A stretch of 7,110 nucleotides of DNA from an uncultured Neisseria sp. (GCA_927911515.1 CAKMQH010000096.1:1-7110); one strand, 5' to 3'. Positions 1-6,012 are shown, numbered from the stretch's first letter. Numbers and translations: made by a program. Notes: generated from the letters alone by a model not told the origin.

Positions 1-139
1 AATCAGGACAAGGCGACGAAGCCGCAGACAGTACAGATAGTACGGAACCGATTCACTTGGTGCTTCAGCACCTTAGAGAATCGTTCTCTTTGAGCTAAGG
101 CGAGGCAACGCCGTACTGGTTTAAAGTTAATCCACTATA
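1..139. repeat. Correia repeat enclosed element (CREE), left end cut by window
   Basis: This matches bases 4183-4321 with one substitution (C at 71 against T at 4253) and no indel. It ends in the CREE terminus TTAATCCACTATA at 127-139. By alignment the first 17 bases of the element lie outside the window. CREEs are small non-autonomous Neisseria elements that insert at TA. They are known to carry an IHF site in full-length copies, to supply outward promoters, and to be cut by RNase III when co-transcribed. Here the right terminus lies only 20 bp before the start codon of the glutathione S-transferase pseudogene, and TATACA at 136-141 could act as an outward -10, though no good -35 precedes it. 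Confidence 0.95.
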
Positions 140-159
140 CACACACCGAGGAAAACCGA

Positions 160-834
160 ATGATTACTCTGCATGTATTGGCACAATCACGCGCACTGCG
201 CATCGTCTGGCTGCTCGAACTCATCGCGCGCCGTATCAAATTAAAACCTACGTGCGTCATTCCGAAACCCTGCTCGCGCCCGACGAACTCAAAGCCGTAC
301 ACCCGCTGGGTAAGTCCCCCGTTATCGACGACGACGGATTCGTACTCAACGAAAGCGGCGCGATTACCGACTACCTGATTCAAACCTACGGCGGCGGACG
401 CTTCATGCCCGAACGCGGCAGCCAAGATTACTGGCATTACCAACGCTGGCTGCACTATGCCGAAGGTTCGCTGATGCCCTTGCTTTTGCTCGGGCTGGTG
501 TTCCGCAAAATAGAAAATGCGCCCATGCCGTTTTTTCGTCAAACCCGTCGCACACAAAATCAGCGGCAACGTCAAAAACGGCTTTATCGAGCCGCAAGCC
601 GCCCTGCACCTTGCCTATGTCGAAAATGAATTAAACGGCAAAGACTGGTTGGTCAGTAACCAACTCAGCGGCGCGGACATCATGATGAGTTACCCGCTGC
701 AAGCTGCCGCCGACCGATTCGGATTAGCGGACTATCCCAACATCCGCGCTTATTTGCAGCGCATCGAAAACGACCCCGCCTATCAAACGGCGGTAGAGAA
801 AGCAGGCGGTCCGCTGCTGCGTTTGGATAAATAA
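160..834 (+). pseudogene. Glutathione S-transferase family protein, two frameshifts
   Basis: The reading frame is broken twice but can be repaired to about 224 residues, a normal length for a bacterial cytosolic GST. It starts at ATG 160 behind GAGGA (148-152). The first 22 codons read in frame; then one base, probably a G of a GGC codon, is missing near 226, and the next segment (228 to about 533) continues one frame back. There the N-terminal thioredoxin-fold signatures appear: the KSPVI cis-proline loop and the NESGAI glutathione-binding turn. An extra T in the six-T run at 531-536 restores the first frame, which continues to TAA at 832-834 and carries the helical C-terminal domain with the N-cap box SGAD (LSGADIMMSYPL). 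The family conjugates glutathione to electrophiles; this member's substrate is unknown. The two indels cancel, so either the gene is decaying or the sequence has errors. As written, no functional GST can be made. The CREE just upstream is the nearest potential promoter. Confidence 0.88.
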
Positions 835-845
835 GGTCGTCTGAA
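834..845 (+). repeat. DNA uptake sequence (AG-muc type)
   Basis: An exact AGGTCGTCTGAA whose first A is the last base of the GST stop codon. It has no adjacent inverted partner, so it is an uptake-sequence copy and not a terminator arm. Confidence 0.85.
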
Positions 846-921
846 AAAGCAAAAGTCGGGCCAGAACCCGACGCAACACTGAACACACGATTCACACAAT
901 ACATTGCGAAAACAGCCCGAA

Positions 922-955
922 GGTCGTCCGAACCCGCAACATTTTTCAGACGACC
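922..955. repeat. Imperfect inverted pair of uptake sequences, hairpin
   Basis: GGTCGTCCGAA (922-932, one change from the uptake core) faces TTCAGACGACC (945-955) across 12 nt. The 11-bp stem has one mismatch. No T-run follows on the + strand, so termination strength is doubtful. It separates the GST pseudogene from the DUF1877 gene. Apart from this and the copy at 834, nothing recognisable lies in the 835-998 gap. Confidence 0.6.
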
Positions 956-998
956 CCTCCCGAAACAGGCATCTCAAGCCTTCAATACAAGGAAACCT

Positions 999-1475
999 AT
1001 GGACGTTTACGCAACATACACAGCCCATCCGCAAAGCGGCATCGAACAAATCAAAGCCTCCGCCGGCACGCCTGCCGCCGTAGCCGAATGCAGCGCAGGC
1101 AAACTCTGGGACGCGCTGCATTTCGTCCTGACCGGCAAAGGCTCGGACGATGCCGACGCGGCAAACCCGTTGAGCAAAGCCATGATTGGCAACACCCTGC
1201 GGCAGGACGAAGAAGCGGGTGAACACATCGGCTGGATTGGCGATACCGAAACCGCCGAAGTGGCTAAAGCCCTGAGTCAAGCCAACTTCGCCGCGTTGCT
1301 CGACGGCAAAACCGCCGCAGATTTTCAAAACAACCAAATCTACCCCGATATTTGGGGCGACGAAAAAGCCTTCGCCGAAACCCGCGCAGAATTGGCGCAG
1401 CGGTTTCAAGAACTTGCCGCGTTCTATCAAGCCGCCGCCGAACAGCATTGCGGCGTCGTGGTCAGGATTTCATGA
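999..1475 (+). CDS. DUF1877 (YfbM-like) family protein
   Basis: A 158-residue soluble protein of unknown function. It starts at ATG 999 with AAGGA at 989-993 five bases upstream and stops at TGA 1473-1475. The match to the E. coli YfbM/DUF1877 family is by recalled pattern. It has an N-terminal aromatic start, KLWDALHFVLTG (residues 35-46, YfbM has a WDFLHFGLTG equivalent), NPLSKAMIG (56-64), an acidic mid-section with GWIGDTETAEVAKAL, IYPDIW (114-119), and a C-terminal amphipathic helix ending near residue 150 before a short hydrophobic strand. The length agrees with YfbM (about 165). No signal peptide or membrane segment is visible. It sits alone between uptake-sequence hairpins, so it is probably monocistronic. 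The family assignment is firm; the biochemical role is not known. Confidence 0.85.
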   Translation: MDVYATYTAHPQSGIEQIKASAGTPAAVAECSAGKLWDALHFVLTGKGSDDADAANPLSKAMIGNTLRQDEEAGEHIGWIGDTETAEVAKALSQANFAALLDGKTAADFQNNQIYPDIWGDEKAFAETRAELAQRFQELAAFYQAAAEQHCGVVVRIS

Positions 1476-1476
1476 T

Positions 1477-1514
1477 TTCAGACGACCTTTTTGAATGGGA
1501 AGAGGTCGTCTGAA
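1477..1514. terminator. Inverted pair of uptake sequences, possible terminator
   Basis: Exact TTCAGACGACCT (1477-1488) and exact AGGTCGTCTGAA (1503-1514) form a 12-bp perfect stem with a 14-nt loop, starting one base after the DUF1877 stop codon. The arms point outward, leaving A-runs and no T-run after the stem on either strand. Termination is therefore likely from context only. Confidence 0.6.
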
Positions 1515-1571
1515 AAACGGATTCAACGGCGAAAGGCACATGAATAATTGATTTAACTGAATTTTATTGAA

Positions 1572-1946
1572 ATGAGTAATACGAATTACGTTTGTTTTTC
1601 CTGCCGCACCGCCGTGCGCCGTCCGAAACGCTATTTCCGTCCCCAAGACAGCAGTTCGCCCCGTTGTTCGCCGTGTTCCAAACCATGTGTGGAGCTGTCG
1701 GATAGAATTCCGCTTCCGTCGAAACATAAAACCAAAGAATGGCAGAAATTGCAGCAGGATTTGTGGCGGCAACAGTTACAAATATTGGAGATACAGCAAC
1801 GCTCCAGAGTCAGGTATAAACATGAACTCGAACACGAAGCCGATCGGTTGGAGCATAAACTGCAAGAGCCGATGCATCCGCAAACTGCCAAACAGTTAAA
1901 ACGTCTTCTGAAAAATTGTTTGAAGAACTTAGAACAAGTCAAATGA
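1572..1946 (+). CDS. Small zinc-ribbon-like hypothetical protein with helical tail
   Basis: A 124-residue protein I do not recognise by name. The N-terminus carries two cysteine knuckles, CFSC (C8, C11) and CSPC (C32, C35) with another Cys at 39, separated by about 20 residues. This is the spacing of a small zinc ribbon and suggests bound Zn(II). From about residue 55 it is rich in Lys, Glu, Gln and Arg with few breakers (repeated Q/E-rich segments around 60-98), predicting a long amphipathic helix or coiled coil. No signal peptide or membrane segment is present. The ATG at 1572 has no strong Shine-Dalgarno (only AT-rich sequence upstream), so the start is less certain than the frame. The stop overlaps the next gene's ATG as ATGA (1943-1946), implying translational coupling. 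A nucleic-acid or protein-binding accessory role is inference only. Confidence 0.7.
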   Translation: MSNTNYVCFSCRTAVRRPKRYFRPQDSSSPRCSPCSKPCVELSDRIPLPSKHKTKEWQKLQQDLWRQQLQILEIQQRSRVRYKHELEHEADRLEHKLQEPMHPQTAKQLKRLLKNCLKNLEQVK

Positions 1947-2272
1947 CTGAGCAAGAACTGGTGCGCCGTTTCCATCAGGCTTTAACCGATATTTCCACCC
2001 TTGCGGAAGCCATTGGCGAACTGCATTGGAAAAGGGCTTTTTTTGATAAGGCGGCGCGGACGCTCGAAAACGAATCCATGCCTTTTGAAGAACGGTTGCG
2101 GCTTGCCTGCGAACAAAGCCACGTTTTCGGCGGCATGGGTTCTTGGAATGACTCCCCGCCGTTCTCCGCCCACGAACACGGCTTGTCTGATGAATTTGAA
2201 AAGACCACTTCGGCTTTGTATGAAATACGTTCGACGGCAATGGCGCATTTAAGGCGGAAGAGCGTGAAGTAG
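1943..2272 (+). CDS. Small hypothetical protein with GGMGSWND motif, coupled to zinc-ribbon gene
   Basis: A 109-residue protein starting at ATG 1943, which overlaps the upstream stop codon (ATGA). A TTG at 1916 in the same frame would add nine residues, but the overlap start is preferred because it is an ATG and the classical coupling arrangement. The sequence is mostly helical, with a Trp-bearing helix (ELHWKRAFFDKAA, residues 26-38) and a compact motif GGMGSWND (63-70) followed by a Pro/His stretch. That motif reminds me of a short family of bacterial unknowns (perhaps DUF6966), but this is from memory and unverified. No signal peptide, membrane segment or catalytic motif is visible. The pairing with the zinc-ribbon gene suggests the two products act together. 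Confidence 0.7.
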   Translation: MTEQELVRRFHQALTDISTLAEAIGELHWKRAFFDKAARTLENESMPFEERLRLACEQSHVFGGMGSWNDSPPFSAHEHGLSDEFEKTTSALYEIRSTAMAHLRRKSVK

Positions 2273-2350
2273 CGTGGGCTTTGCCCGCGAAAACAAGTTG
2301 ATCCATCCGATTGCAGATTTTCAGACGATCCTCAAACCAAAGGCTGAAAC

Positions 2351-2641
2351 ATGAACCCCGACAAAGTACAACGAAGCAAGCTGAATACATTGACCGACCT
2401 GCCCAATGTCGGCAAAGCCGTGGCGGAGGATTTGGCTTTGCTCGGCATCATACAGCCGCAGGATTTGGCGGGGCAGGACGCTTATGAAATGTACGACCGC
2501 CTGTGCAGCCTGACCGCAACCCGACACGATCCCTGCATGATCGACATTTTTCTGTCGCTGGTTGATTTTATGCAGGGGAACGAACCGAAGCCGTGGTGGC
2601 ATTTTACGGAACAGCGAAAAGCGTTTTTAGCCGATAAATAA
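2351..2641 (+). CDS. Cdd1-type helix-hairpin-helix protein
   Basis: A 96-residue protein resembling the Cdd1 ('pathogenicity locus') family, small single-domain proteins with a helix-hairpin-helix fold. Key features are LPNVGKAVAEDLALLGI (residues 17-33), which is the hairpin motif with its VGK turn, then a short linker with QDL, MYDRLCSLT (47-55), the family signature DPCMIDIF (60-67), and WWHFTEQRK (82-90) at the C-terminus. Helix-hairpin-helix motifs usually bind DNA backbone non-specifically, but no cellular role is established for stand-alone Cdd1 proteins, and 'pathogenicity' in the name is no evidence of virulence. The ATG at 2351 is used; the upstream ribosome site is weak. It lies 78 bp after the preceding gene, with a degraded uptake sequence (about 2320-2331) in the gap, and is followed by a hairpin at 2659, so it may be its own unit. 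Confidence 0.8.
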   Translation: MNPDKVQRSKLNTLTDLPNVGKAVAEDLALLGIIQPQDLAGQDAYEMYDRLCSLTATRHDPCMIDIFLSLVDFMQGNEPKPWWHFTEQRKAFLADK

Positions 2642-2658
2642 ACGCAGCCGATGAGATT

Positions 2659-2695
2659 TTTCAGACGACCTCTCAAACGTTTAGGTCGTCTGAAA
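2659..2695. terminator. Inverted pair of uptake sequences, possible terminator
   Basis: TTTCAGACGACCT (2659-2671) and AGGTCGTCTGAAA (2683-2695) form a perfect 13-bp stem with an 11-nt loop. As at 1477 the arms point outward, with no T-run afterwards. It separates the Cdd1-like gene from the TolC-like gene. Confidence 0.65.
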
Positions 2696-2716
2696 CCTTA
2701 ACCCGAAAGACACAAC

Positions 2717-4098
2717 ATGCAGAAAAAACCTTTTTTTCAGACGGCATTATCCCTGTCGCTCGCCCTTGCCTTAAACGCGTGCGCCGTCCACAGCGCCGAC
2801 CAAAACCTCACGCTCGAATCGACGGGGCAGGTGATGAGTGCGGCGGAGACCGCCGAACGTTACGACGTGAACGGCAACTGGTGGGAAATCTACCAAAGTC
2901 CGCAGCTCAACGCCCTGATGGCGCAGGCTTTGGAAAACAATATCGATTTGAAACAGGCGGCCATCAGCGTCAATAAAGCCCTGTATCAGGCGAATATTTT
3001 GGGGGCGGATTTGGTGCCGTCGTTCAGCGGCTCGGTGGGCGCGTCCACATCCAAAAACCTGAAAACCGGCAGCCACGGCAACACCTTCAGCAGCCAGCTC
3101 GGCTTGAGCTACGAATTGGATTGTGGCGCAAACTCAGTGCCACCGCCGACGCGCAAGTGTGGGAATACCAAGCCACGCGGCAGGATATGGCGAACACGCG
3201 CCTGACTTTGATCAACAATGTCGCCGATGCCTATTTCAATATCGCCTATCTCAACGAAGCCATTGAATTGGCGCAAAAATCCCTCAAGCAATATCAGGAA
3301 ATCAACCGCATTGCCGAAGCCAAGTTCCGCTACGGCAGAGCCGATTCCAGCCAGCCGACGCAGGCGAAACAATCGCTGTTGAGCGCACAAAACAACCTGA
3401 TTTCCCTGAAAAACAGCCTCGACACGCAAAAACAGGTGTTACGCAACCTGCTCAACCTCAAACCGAACGAAGCCATCGCCGCCGATTCCGCGCAATACCG
3501 ACTGCCGTCTGTCAAAGGCGTGAACCTTGACGTACCGATTACCGTATTGGCGAACCGCCCCGACCTGCGCGCCGCCGAATACCGCCTGCAATCCTCGCTA
3601 CAATCCGTCGAAGCGCAAAAACGCAGTTGGTATCCCTCGATTACTTTGGGCGCGAGCTTGAGCACGTCGTCTGAAAAAGCCAAAAGCACGTTCAACATCC
3701 CGCTCTTGGGCGGCTCCGCCACCATCAACCTGCCGTTCCTCAACTGGCAGACCATGAAATGGAAAGACAAAACCGCCCAAGCCAATTTCGACAGCGCCAA
3801 ACTCGACTTTGAAAAAGCCCTGACCACCGCGCTGAACGAAGTCAACACCAACTACCTCGCCTACCAAAACGCCCAAGCTGCCCTCAACAACCAAGAGCAG
3901 CGTTACGCCTTGGACAAGAAAAACAGCCGCTACTACCAAGTGCGCTATCAACACGGCAAAAACGAGCTGAAATATTGGCTGGAGGCGTTGAGTACGGAAT
4001 ACGGCTCCGCCCAAAACGTGCTGAACCAGCGGTACGAGACGCTGAAATACGAAAACATGGTGTATAAAGCGATGGCGGGTCGTTATACGCCGAAGTAG
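2717..4098 (+). pseudogene. TolC/NodT-type outer-membrane efflux lipoprotein, one frameshift
   Basis: With one base restored this encodes about 460 residues, normal for an outer-membrane factor of tripartite efflux or type I secretion. It has an N-terminal lipoprotein signal (Lys3-Lys4, hydrophobic core, LNAC with Cys22 as the likely lipidated residue; Asn at -2 is slightly atypical) and an OEP domain in two repeats. The second repeat opens with LANRPDLRAAEYRL (Arg281 after correction), followed by YPSITLGASLS and the NLPFLNW turn, both typical of NodT proteins. The frame breaks near 3119-3123: YELD should continue LWRKLSA, but GAT TTG has lost one T. The first frame reads on to 3205 as nonsense, and the second is open from 3121 to TAG 4096-4098. 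As written the product would lack almost the whole channel. Start ATG 2717 is the only sensible one for the signal peptide. No membrane-fusion or inner-membrane pump gene lies beside it. Which pump it would serve cannot be told; it is not MtrE by sequence. Confidence 0.88.
2736..2747 (-). repeat. AT-type DNA uptake sequence inside coding sequence
   Basis: TTCAGACGGCAT is the exact complement of ATGCCGTCTGAA, the dialect of N. meningitidis and N. gonorrhoeae. It lies in the signal-peptide codons of the TolC-like gene. Every other exact copy in this window is the AGGTCGTCTGAA dialect. Confidence 0.85.
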
Positions 4099-4118
4099 GG
4101 AGAGCGCTGCAAAAGAGG

Positions 4119-4158
4119 TCGTCTGAAAACTGAAAAAAGCGGTTTTCAGACGATTTTT
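4119..4158 (+). terminator. Intrinsic terminator of the TolC-like gene
   Basis: TCGTCTGAAAAC (4119-4130) pairs perfectly with GTTTTCAGACGA (4142-4153) around an 11-nt loop and is followed by five Ts (4154-4158). The left arm includes a full uptake sequence (4116-4127), while the right arm keeps only its core. This is the most convincing + strand terminator associated with a protein gene here. Confidence 0.85.
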
Positions 4159-4165
4159 GTCGATT

Positions 4166-4321
4166 TATAGTGGATTAACAAAAATCAGGACAAGGCGACG
4201 AAGCCGCAGACAGTACAGATAGTACGGAACCGATTCACTTGGTGCTTCAGCATCTTAGAGAATCGTTCTCTTTGAGCTAAGGCGAGGCAACGCCGTACTG
4301 GTTTAAAGTTAATCCACTATA
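4166..4321. repeat. Full-length 156-bp Correia repeat enclosed element
   Basis: The element begins TATAGTGGATTAA (4166-4178) and ends TTAATCCACTATA (4309-4321), the CREE terminal inverted repeats, with TA at both outer edges as expected for TA target duplication. Its 156 bp is the canonical long form, which is known to include an IHF-binding segment. Beyond the first 14 bases the termini differ (CAAAAATCAGG on the left, complement of CCTGGTTTAAAG-like sequence on the right), so they are two different terminal-repeat variants. It is in the same orientation as the copy at 1-139. It lies eight bases after the TolC-like terminator and upstream of thiD. Confidence 0.96.
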
Positions 4322-4323
4322 AC
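4296..4323 (+). promoter_or_regulatory. Possible outward promoter at CREE right end
   Basis: TATAAC at 4318-4323 matches five of six bases of a sigma-70 -10 box and is completed by the flanking base after the CREE end. The sequence 16-17 bp upstream (TACTGG, 4296-4301) is a poor -35. Outward promoters at CREE termini are known in Neisseria; use of this one is inference. Confidence 0.35.
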
Positions 4324-4449
4324 AAGGCTTAAGTTTGCTGCGGGAAGGGCGGCAAGCTGTGGTAAGATGGGTGCCGTCGAAACACAGTCGGTTTGCAAAA
4401 GTCAGCCAAAACGGGCGGAGGAAACGGGTGTCTCAACGTATCAATCGCC

Positions 4450-4479
4450 AAGCGCAATCCGTCGGGTTGTGCTTTTTTT
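4450..4479 (+). terminator. Terminator-like hairpin in the thiD leader
   Basis: AAGCGCAA (4450-4457) pairs with TTGTGCTT (4467-4474), seven Watson-Crick pairs and one G-T wobble, with possible extra C-G pairs in the 9-nt loop, followed directly by a T-run reaching 4479. It ends 64 nt before thiD. It could stop transcripts entering from the CREE side or attenuate thiD. No TPP riboswitch consensus is visible in 4322-4543. Nothing else is recognisable in that stretch except an 11/12 uptake sequence at 4483-4494. Confidence 0.5.
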
Positions 4480-4543
4480 GTTTTCAGACGACCCCAAGCC
4501 GCTGTCGGATTCGGCGCATCAAACAAAAAACAGGAGAAACCAA

Positions 4544-5350
4544 ATGGAAGAAACATTCGTCCAAACGCTGACCATCGCCGGCTCGGATTCCGGCGGCGGA
4601 GCGGGGATACAGGCGGATTTGAAGACGTTTCAAATGCGCGGCGTGTTCGGCACCAGCGTGCTGACCGCCGTGACCGCGCAAAATACGCTCGGCGTATCGG
4701 CGGTGCATCTGGTTCCGACCGACATCATTACCGCGCAAATCGAAGCCGTCCGCGCCGATTTTGAAATCCGCGCCTATAAAATCGGGATGCTGGGTACGGC
4801 GGAAGTGATTGAATGCGTTGCCGAAAATCTGAAAAAATGCCGTTTCGGCAAGCGCGTCCTCGATCCGGTGATGATTGCCAAAGGCGGCGCGCCGCTGTTG
4901 CAGGATTCCGCCGTCGAAGCGATGAAACGCCTGCTGTTGCCCGACACCAACATTCTGACGCCGAACCTGCCCGAAGCAGAAGCCTTGACAGGTGTGCGCA
5001 TTGAAAACCGCCAAGATGCGGAACGCGCCGCCAAAATCCTGCAAGATTGCGGCGTGAAAAACGTGGTGATTAAAGGCGGGCATTTGGGCGACAGCCGCAG
5101 CGAATACTGCACCGACTGGCTGTTTACACCGGATGAAGTGTTTGAATTTACCGACCGCCGCTTCCCGACGGCGCATACGCACGGTACCGGCTGCACGTTC
5201 TCCGCCTGTATCGCCGCCGAGCTGGCAAAAAGTTTCGAGACACTCGAAGCCGTGCAAACCGCTAAAAAATACATTACCGAGGCGATTCGCAATCCTTTGA
5301 ACATTGGCGCGGGACACGGTCCGGTCAATCATTGGGCGTATCGGGATTGA
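4544..5350 (+). CDS. thiD: Hydroxymethylpyrimidine/phosphomethylpyrimidine kinase
   Basis: ThiD phosphorylates 4-amino-5-hydroxymethyl-2-methylpyrimidine and then its monophosphate, giving the pyrimidine diphosphate used by ThiE in cytosolic thiamin synthesis. The 268 residues match the family length and the ribokinase-like fold. They include AGSDSGGGAGIQADLK at residues 12-27 (substrate side), DPVMIAKGG at 107-115, TPNLPEAEAL at 139-148, VIKGGH at 175-180, and the anion-hole/catalytic segment HGTGCTFSA (213-221) with Cys216, equivalent to the active-site Cys of enteric ThiD. ATG 4544 is chosen because AGGAGA sits at 4532-4537 and the protein then begins as the family does. The frame is open back to an ATG at 4367, but those codons cross a terminator-like hairpin and an uptake sequence and show no family similarity. 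It stands alone, without other thi genes in view, and ends four bases before a hairpin at 5354. Confidence 0.97.
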   Translation: MEETFVQTLTIAGSDSGGGAGIQADLKTFQMRGVFGTSVLTAVTAQNTLGVSAVHLVPTDIITAQIEAVRADFEIRAYKIGMLGTAEVIECVAENLKKCRFGKRVLDPVMIAKGGAPLLQDSAVEAMKRLLLPDTNILTPNLPEAEALTGVRIENRQDAERAAKILQDCGVKNVVIKGGHLGDSRSEYCTDWLFTPDEVFEFTDRRFPTAHTHGTGCTFSACIAAELAKSFETLEAVQTAKKYITEAIRNPLNIGAGHGPVNHWAYRD

Positions 5351-5353
5351 ATA

Positions 5354-5385
5354 AGGTCGTCTGAAACGGAAATTTCAGACGACCT
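5354..5385. terminator. Uptake-sequence hairpin after thiD
   Basis: AGGTCGTCTGAAA (5354-5366) and TTTCAGACGACCT (5373-5385) are perfect 13-bp arms around a 6-nt loop, in the inward arrangement. CTTGCTATATTT follows, which is T-rich but not a clean T-run. It probably ends thiD transcription. Confidence 0.7.
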
Positions 5386-5457
5386 CTTGCTATATTTATC
5401 AGTCAAATTTGTTTACAATATTGGGCAAACCAACTTCAACTTCGCGGAAGAGACATC

Positions 5458-5877
5458 ATGCAAGTTACATCAAAATGGATAGACGGAATGTGCTTTGTCG
5501 GCACGACCGAAAACGGACACAGCGTCGTCATGGAAGGCGCGGCGGCGGAAGGGCAGGCGAAACGCGGCCCTAGTCCGATGGAAATGCTGCTTTTGGGTGT
5601 GGCGGGCTGTTCCAGCATCGATGTCGTGATGATTGCCGAGAAACAGCGTCAAAAGGTGGTGGACTGCCAAGCGACGGTTACCGCGAAGCGCGCCGACGAT
5701 GCCCCGCGCGTGTTCACCGAGATCCACATCCATTTTAAAGTCATCGGACACAATTTGACCGAATCCGCCATCGAGCGCGCCGTGCAGATGTCCGCCGAAA
5801 AATATTGTTCCGCCTCGATTATGCTGGGCAAGGCGGCGAAAATCACCCACAGTTTTGAAACCGTCGAAGCAGAGTAA
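5458..5877 (+). CDS. OsmC family protein, YhfA-like
   Basis: A 139-residue protein of the OsmC/Ohr superfamily, whose better-known members reduce organic or fatty-acid hydroperoxides with a reactive cysteine pair in the cytosol. Both cysteines are present: Cys51 in GVAGCSSIDV and Cys117 in SAEKYCSASIML. The segment GPSPMEMLLLGVAGCSSIDV resembles E. coli YhfA (SPMEM...GGCSAIDVV) more than OsmC or Ohr themselves, and the C-terminal ITHSFE matches YhfA's ITHSYE. YhfA's substrate is not established, so a peroxidase role is inference. ATG 5458 follows GGAAGAG (5446-5452). TACAAT at 5414-5419 is a plausible -10 without a well-spaced -35 (TTGCTA at 5387 is 21 bp away). It lies 107 bp after thiD, separated by a hairpin, and is probably its own unit. 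A minus-strand transcript reading past 5969 would run antisense to it. Confidence 0.93.
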   Translation: MQVTSKWIDGMCFVGTTENGHSVVMEGAAAEGQAKRGPSPMEMLLLGVAGCSSIDVVMIAEKQRQKVVDCQATVTAKRADDAPRVFTEIHIHFKVIGHNLTESAIERAVQMSAEKYCSASIMLGKAAKITHSFETVEAE

Positions 5878-5878
5878 A

Positions 5879-5920
5879 TTTTCAGACGACCTCCCGTATC
5901 TTTCAGGGGTCGTCTGAAAA
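5879..5920. terminator. Uptake-sequence hairpin after the OsmC-family gene
   Basis: TTTTCAGACGACC (5879-5891) pairs with GGTCGTCTGAAAA (5908-5920) across a 16-nt loop. The first arm contains an exact 12-mer; the second has G instead of A at its first position. The arms point outward and no T-run follows, so terminator activity is likely but not demonstrated by the sequence. Confidence 0.6.
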
Positions 5921-5968
5921 GCGTTTAGAGGCGGAATACTGTTAAAGCGTGAATAAAGGCCGCCCGAC

Positions 5969-6012
5969 AAAAAAGCAGATATATTCACGCTACACCATGA
6001 ATATATCTGCTT
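5969..6012 (-). terminator. Perfect 14-bp hairpin with T-run on minus strand
   Basis: AAGCAGATATATTC (5973-5986) and GAATATATCTGCTT (5999-6012) are perfect inverted arms around a 12-nt loop. On the minus strand the stem runs into six Ts (5974-5969), as an intrinsic terminator does. On the + strand it is followed by GCTTATTG, much poorer. The stem is AT-rich (four G/C pairs). Neither arm contains an uptake sequence, unlike the other hairpins in the window. Confidence 0.7.

Noticed and set aside
783..1448. 221-codon open frame on the minus strand opposite the GST end and DUF1877 gene
   Set aside because: It is a shadow frame: Phe/Gly/Cys-rich, and crosses the DUF1877 gene and an uptake-sequence hairpin.
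1916..1942. TTG start adding nine residues to the GGMGSWND protein
   Set aside because: A TTG start without a good ribosome site is less likely than the ATG in the ATGA overlap.
2731..2737. T7 tract as a phase-variation switch
   Set aside because: Seven Ts is short for A/T slippage in Neisseria, and the observed frameshift is elsewhere (near 3121).
3664..3675. Uptake-sequence-like ACGTCGTCTGAA inside the TolC-like gene
   Set aside because: It has one mismatch and encodes conserved residues; it may be a weak uptake site but cannot be separated from chance. The same applies to ACGTCTTCTGAA at 1901-1912, with two mismatches.
4367..4543. In-frame upstream extension of thiD to 327 residues
   Set aside because: The extra codons cross a terminator-like hairpin and an uptake sequence and have no ThiD similarity; ATG 4544 has a strong AGGAGA site and gives the family length.
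4322..4543. TPP riboswitch ahead of thiD
   Set aside because: The conserved CTGAGA and related core segments are not present.
4484..5332. 282-codon open frame on the minus strand opposite thiD
   Set aside because: It is the complement of a gene with full ThiD motifs; its translation is Arg/Gly/His-rich without recognisable domains.
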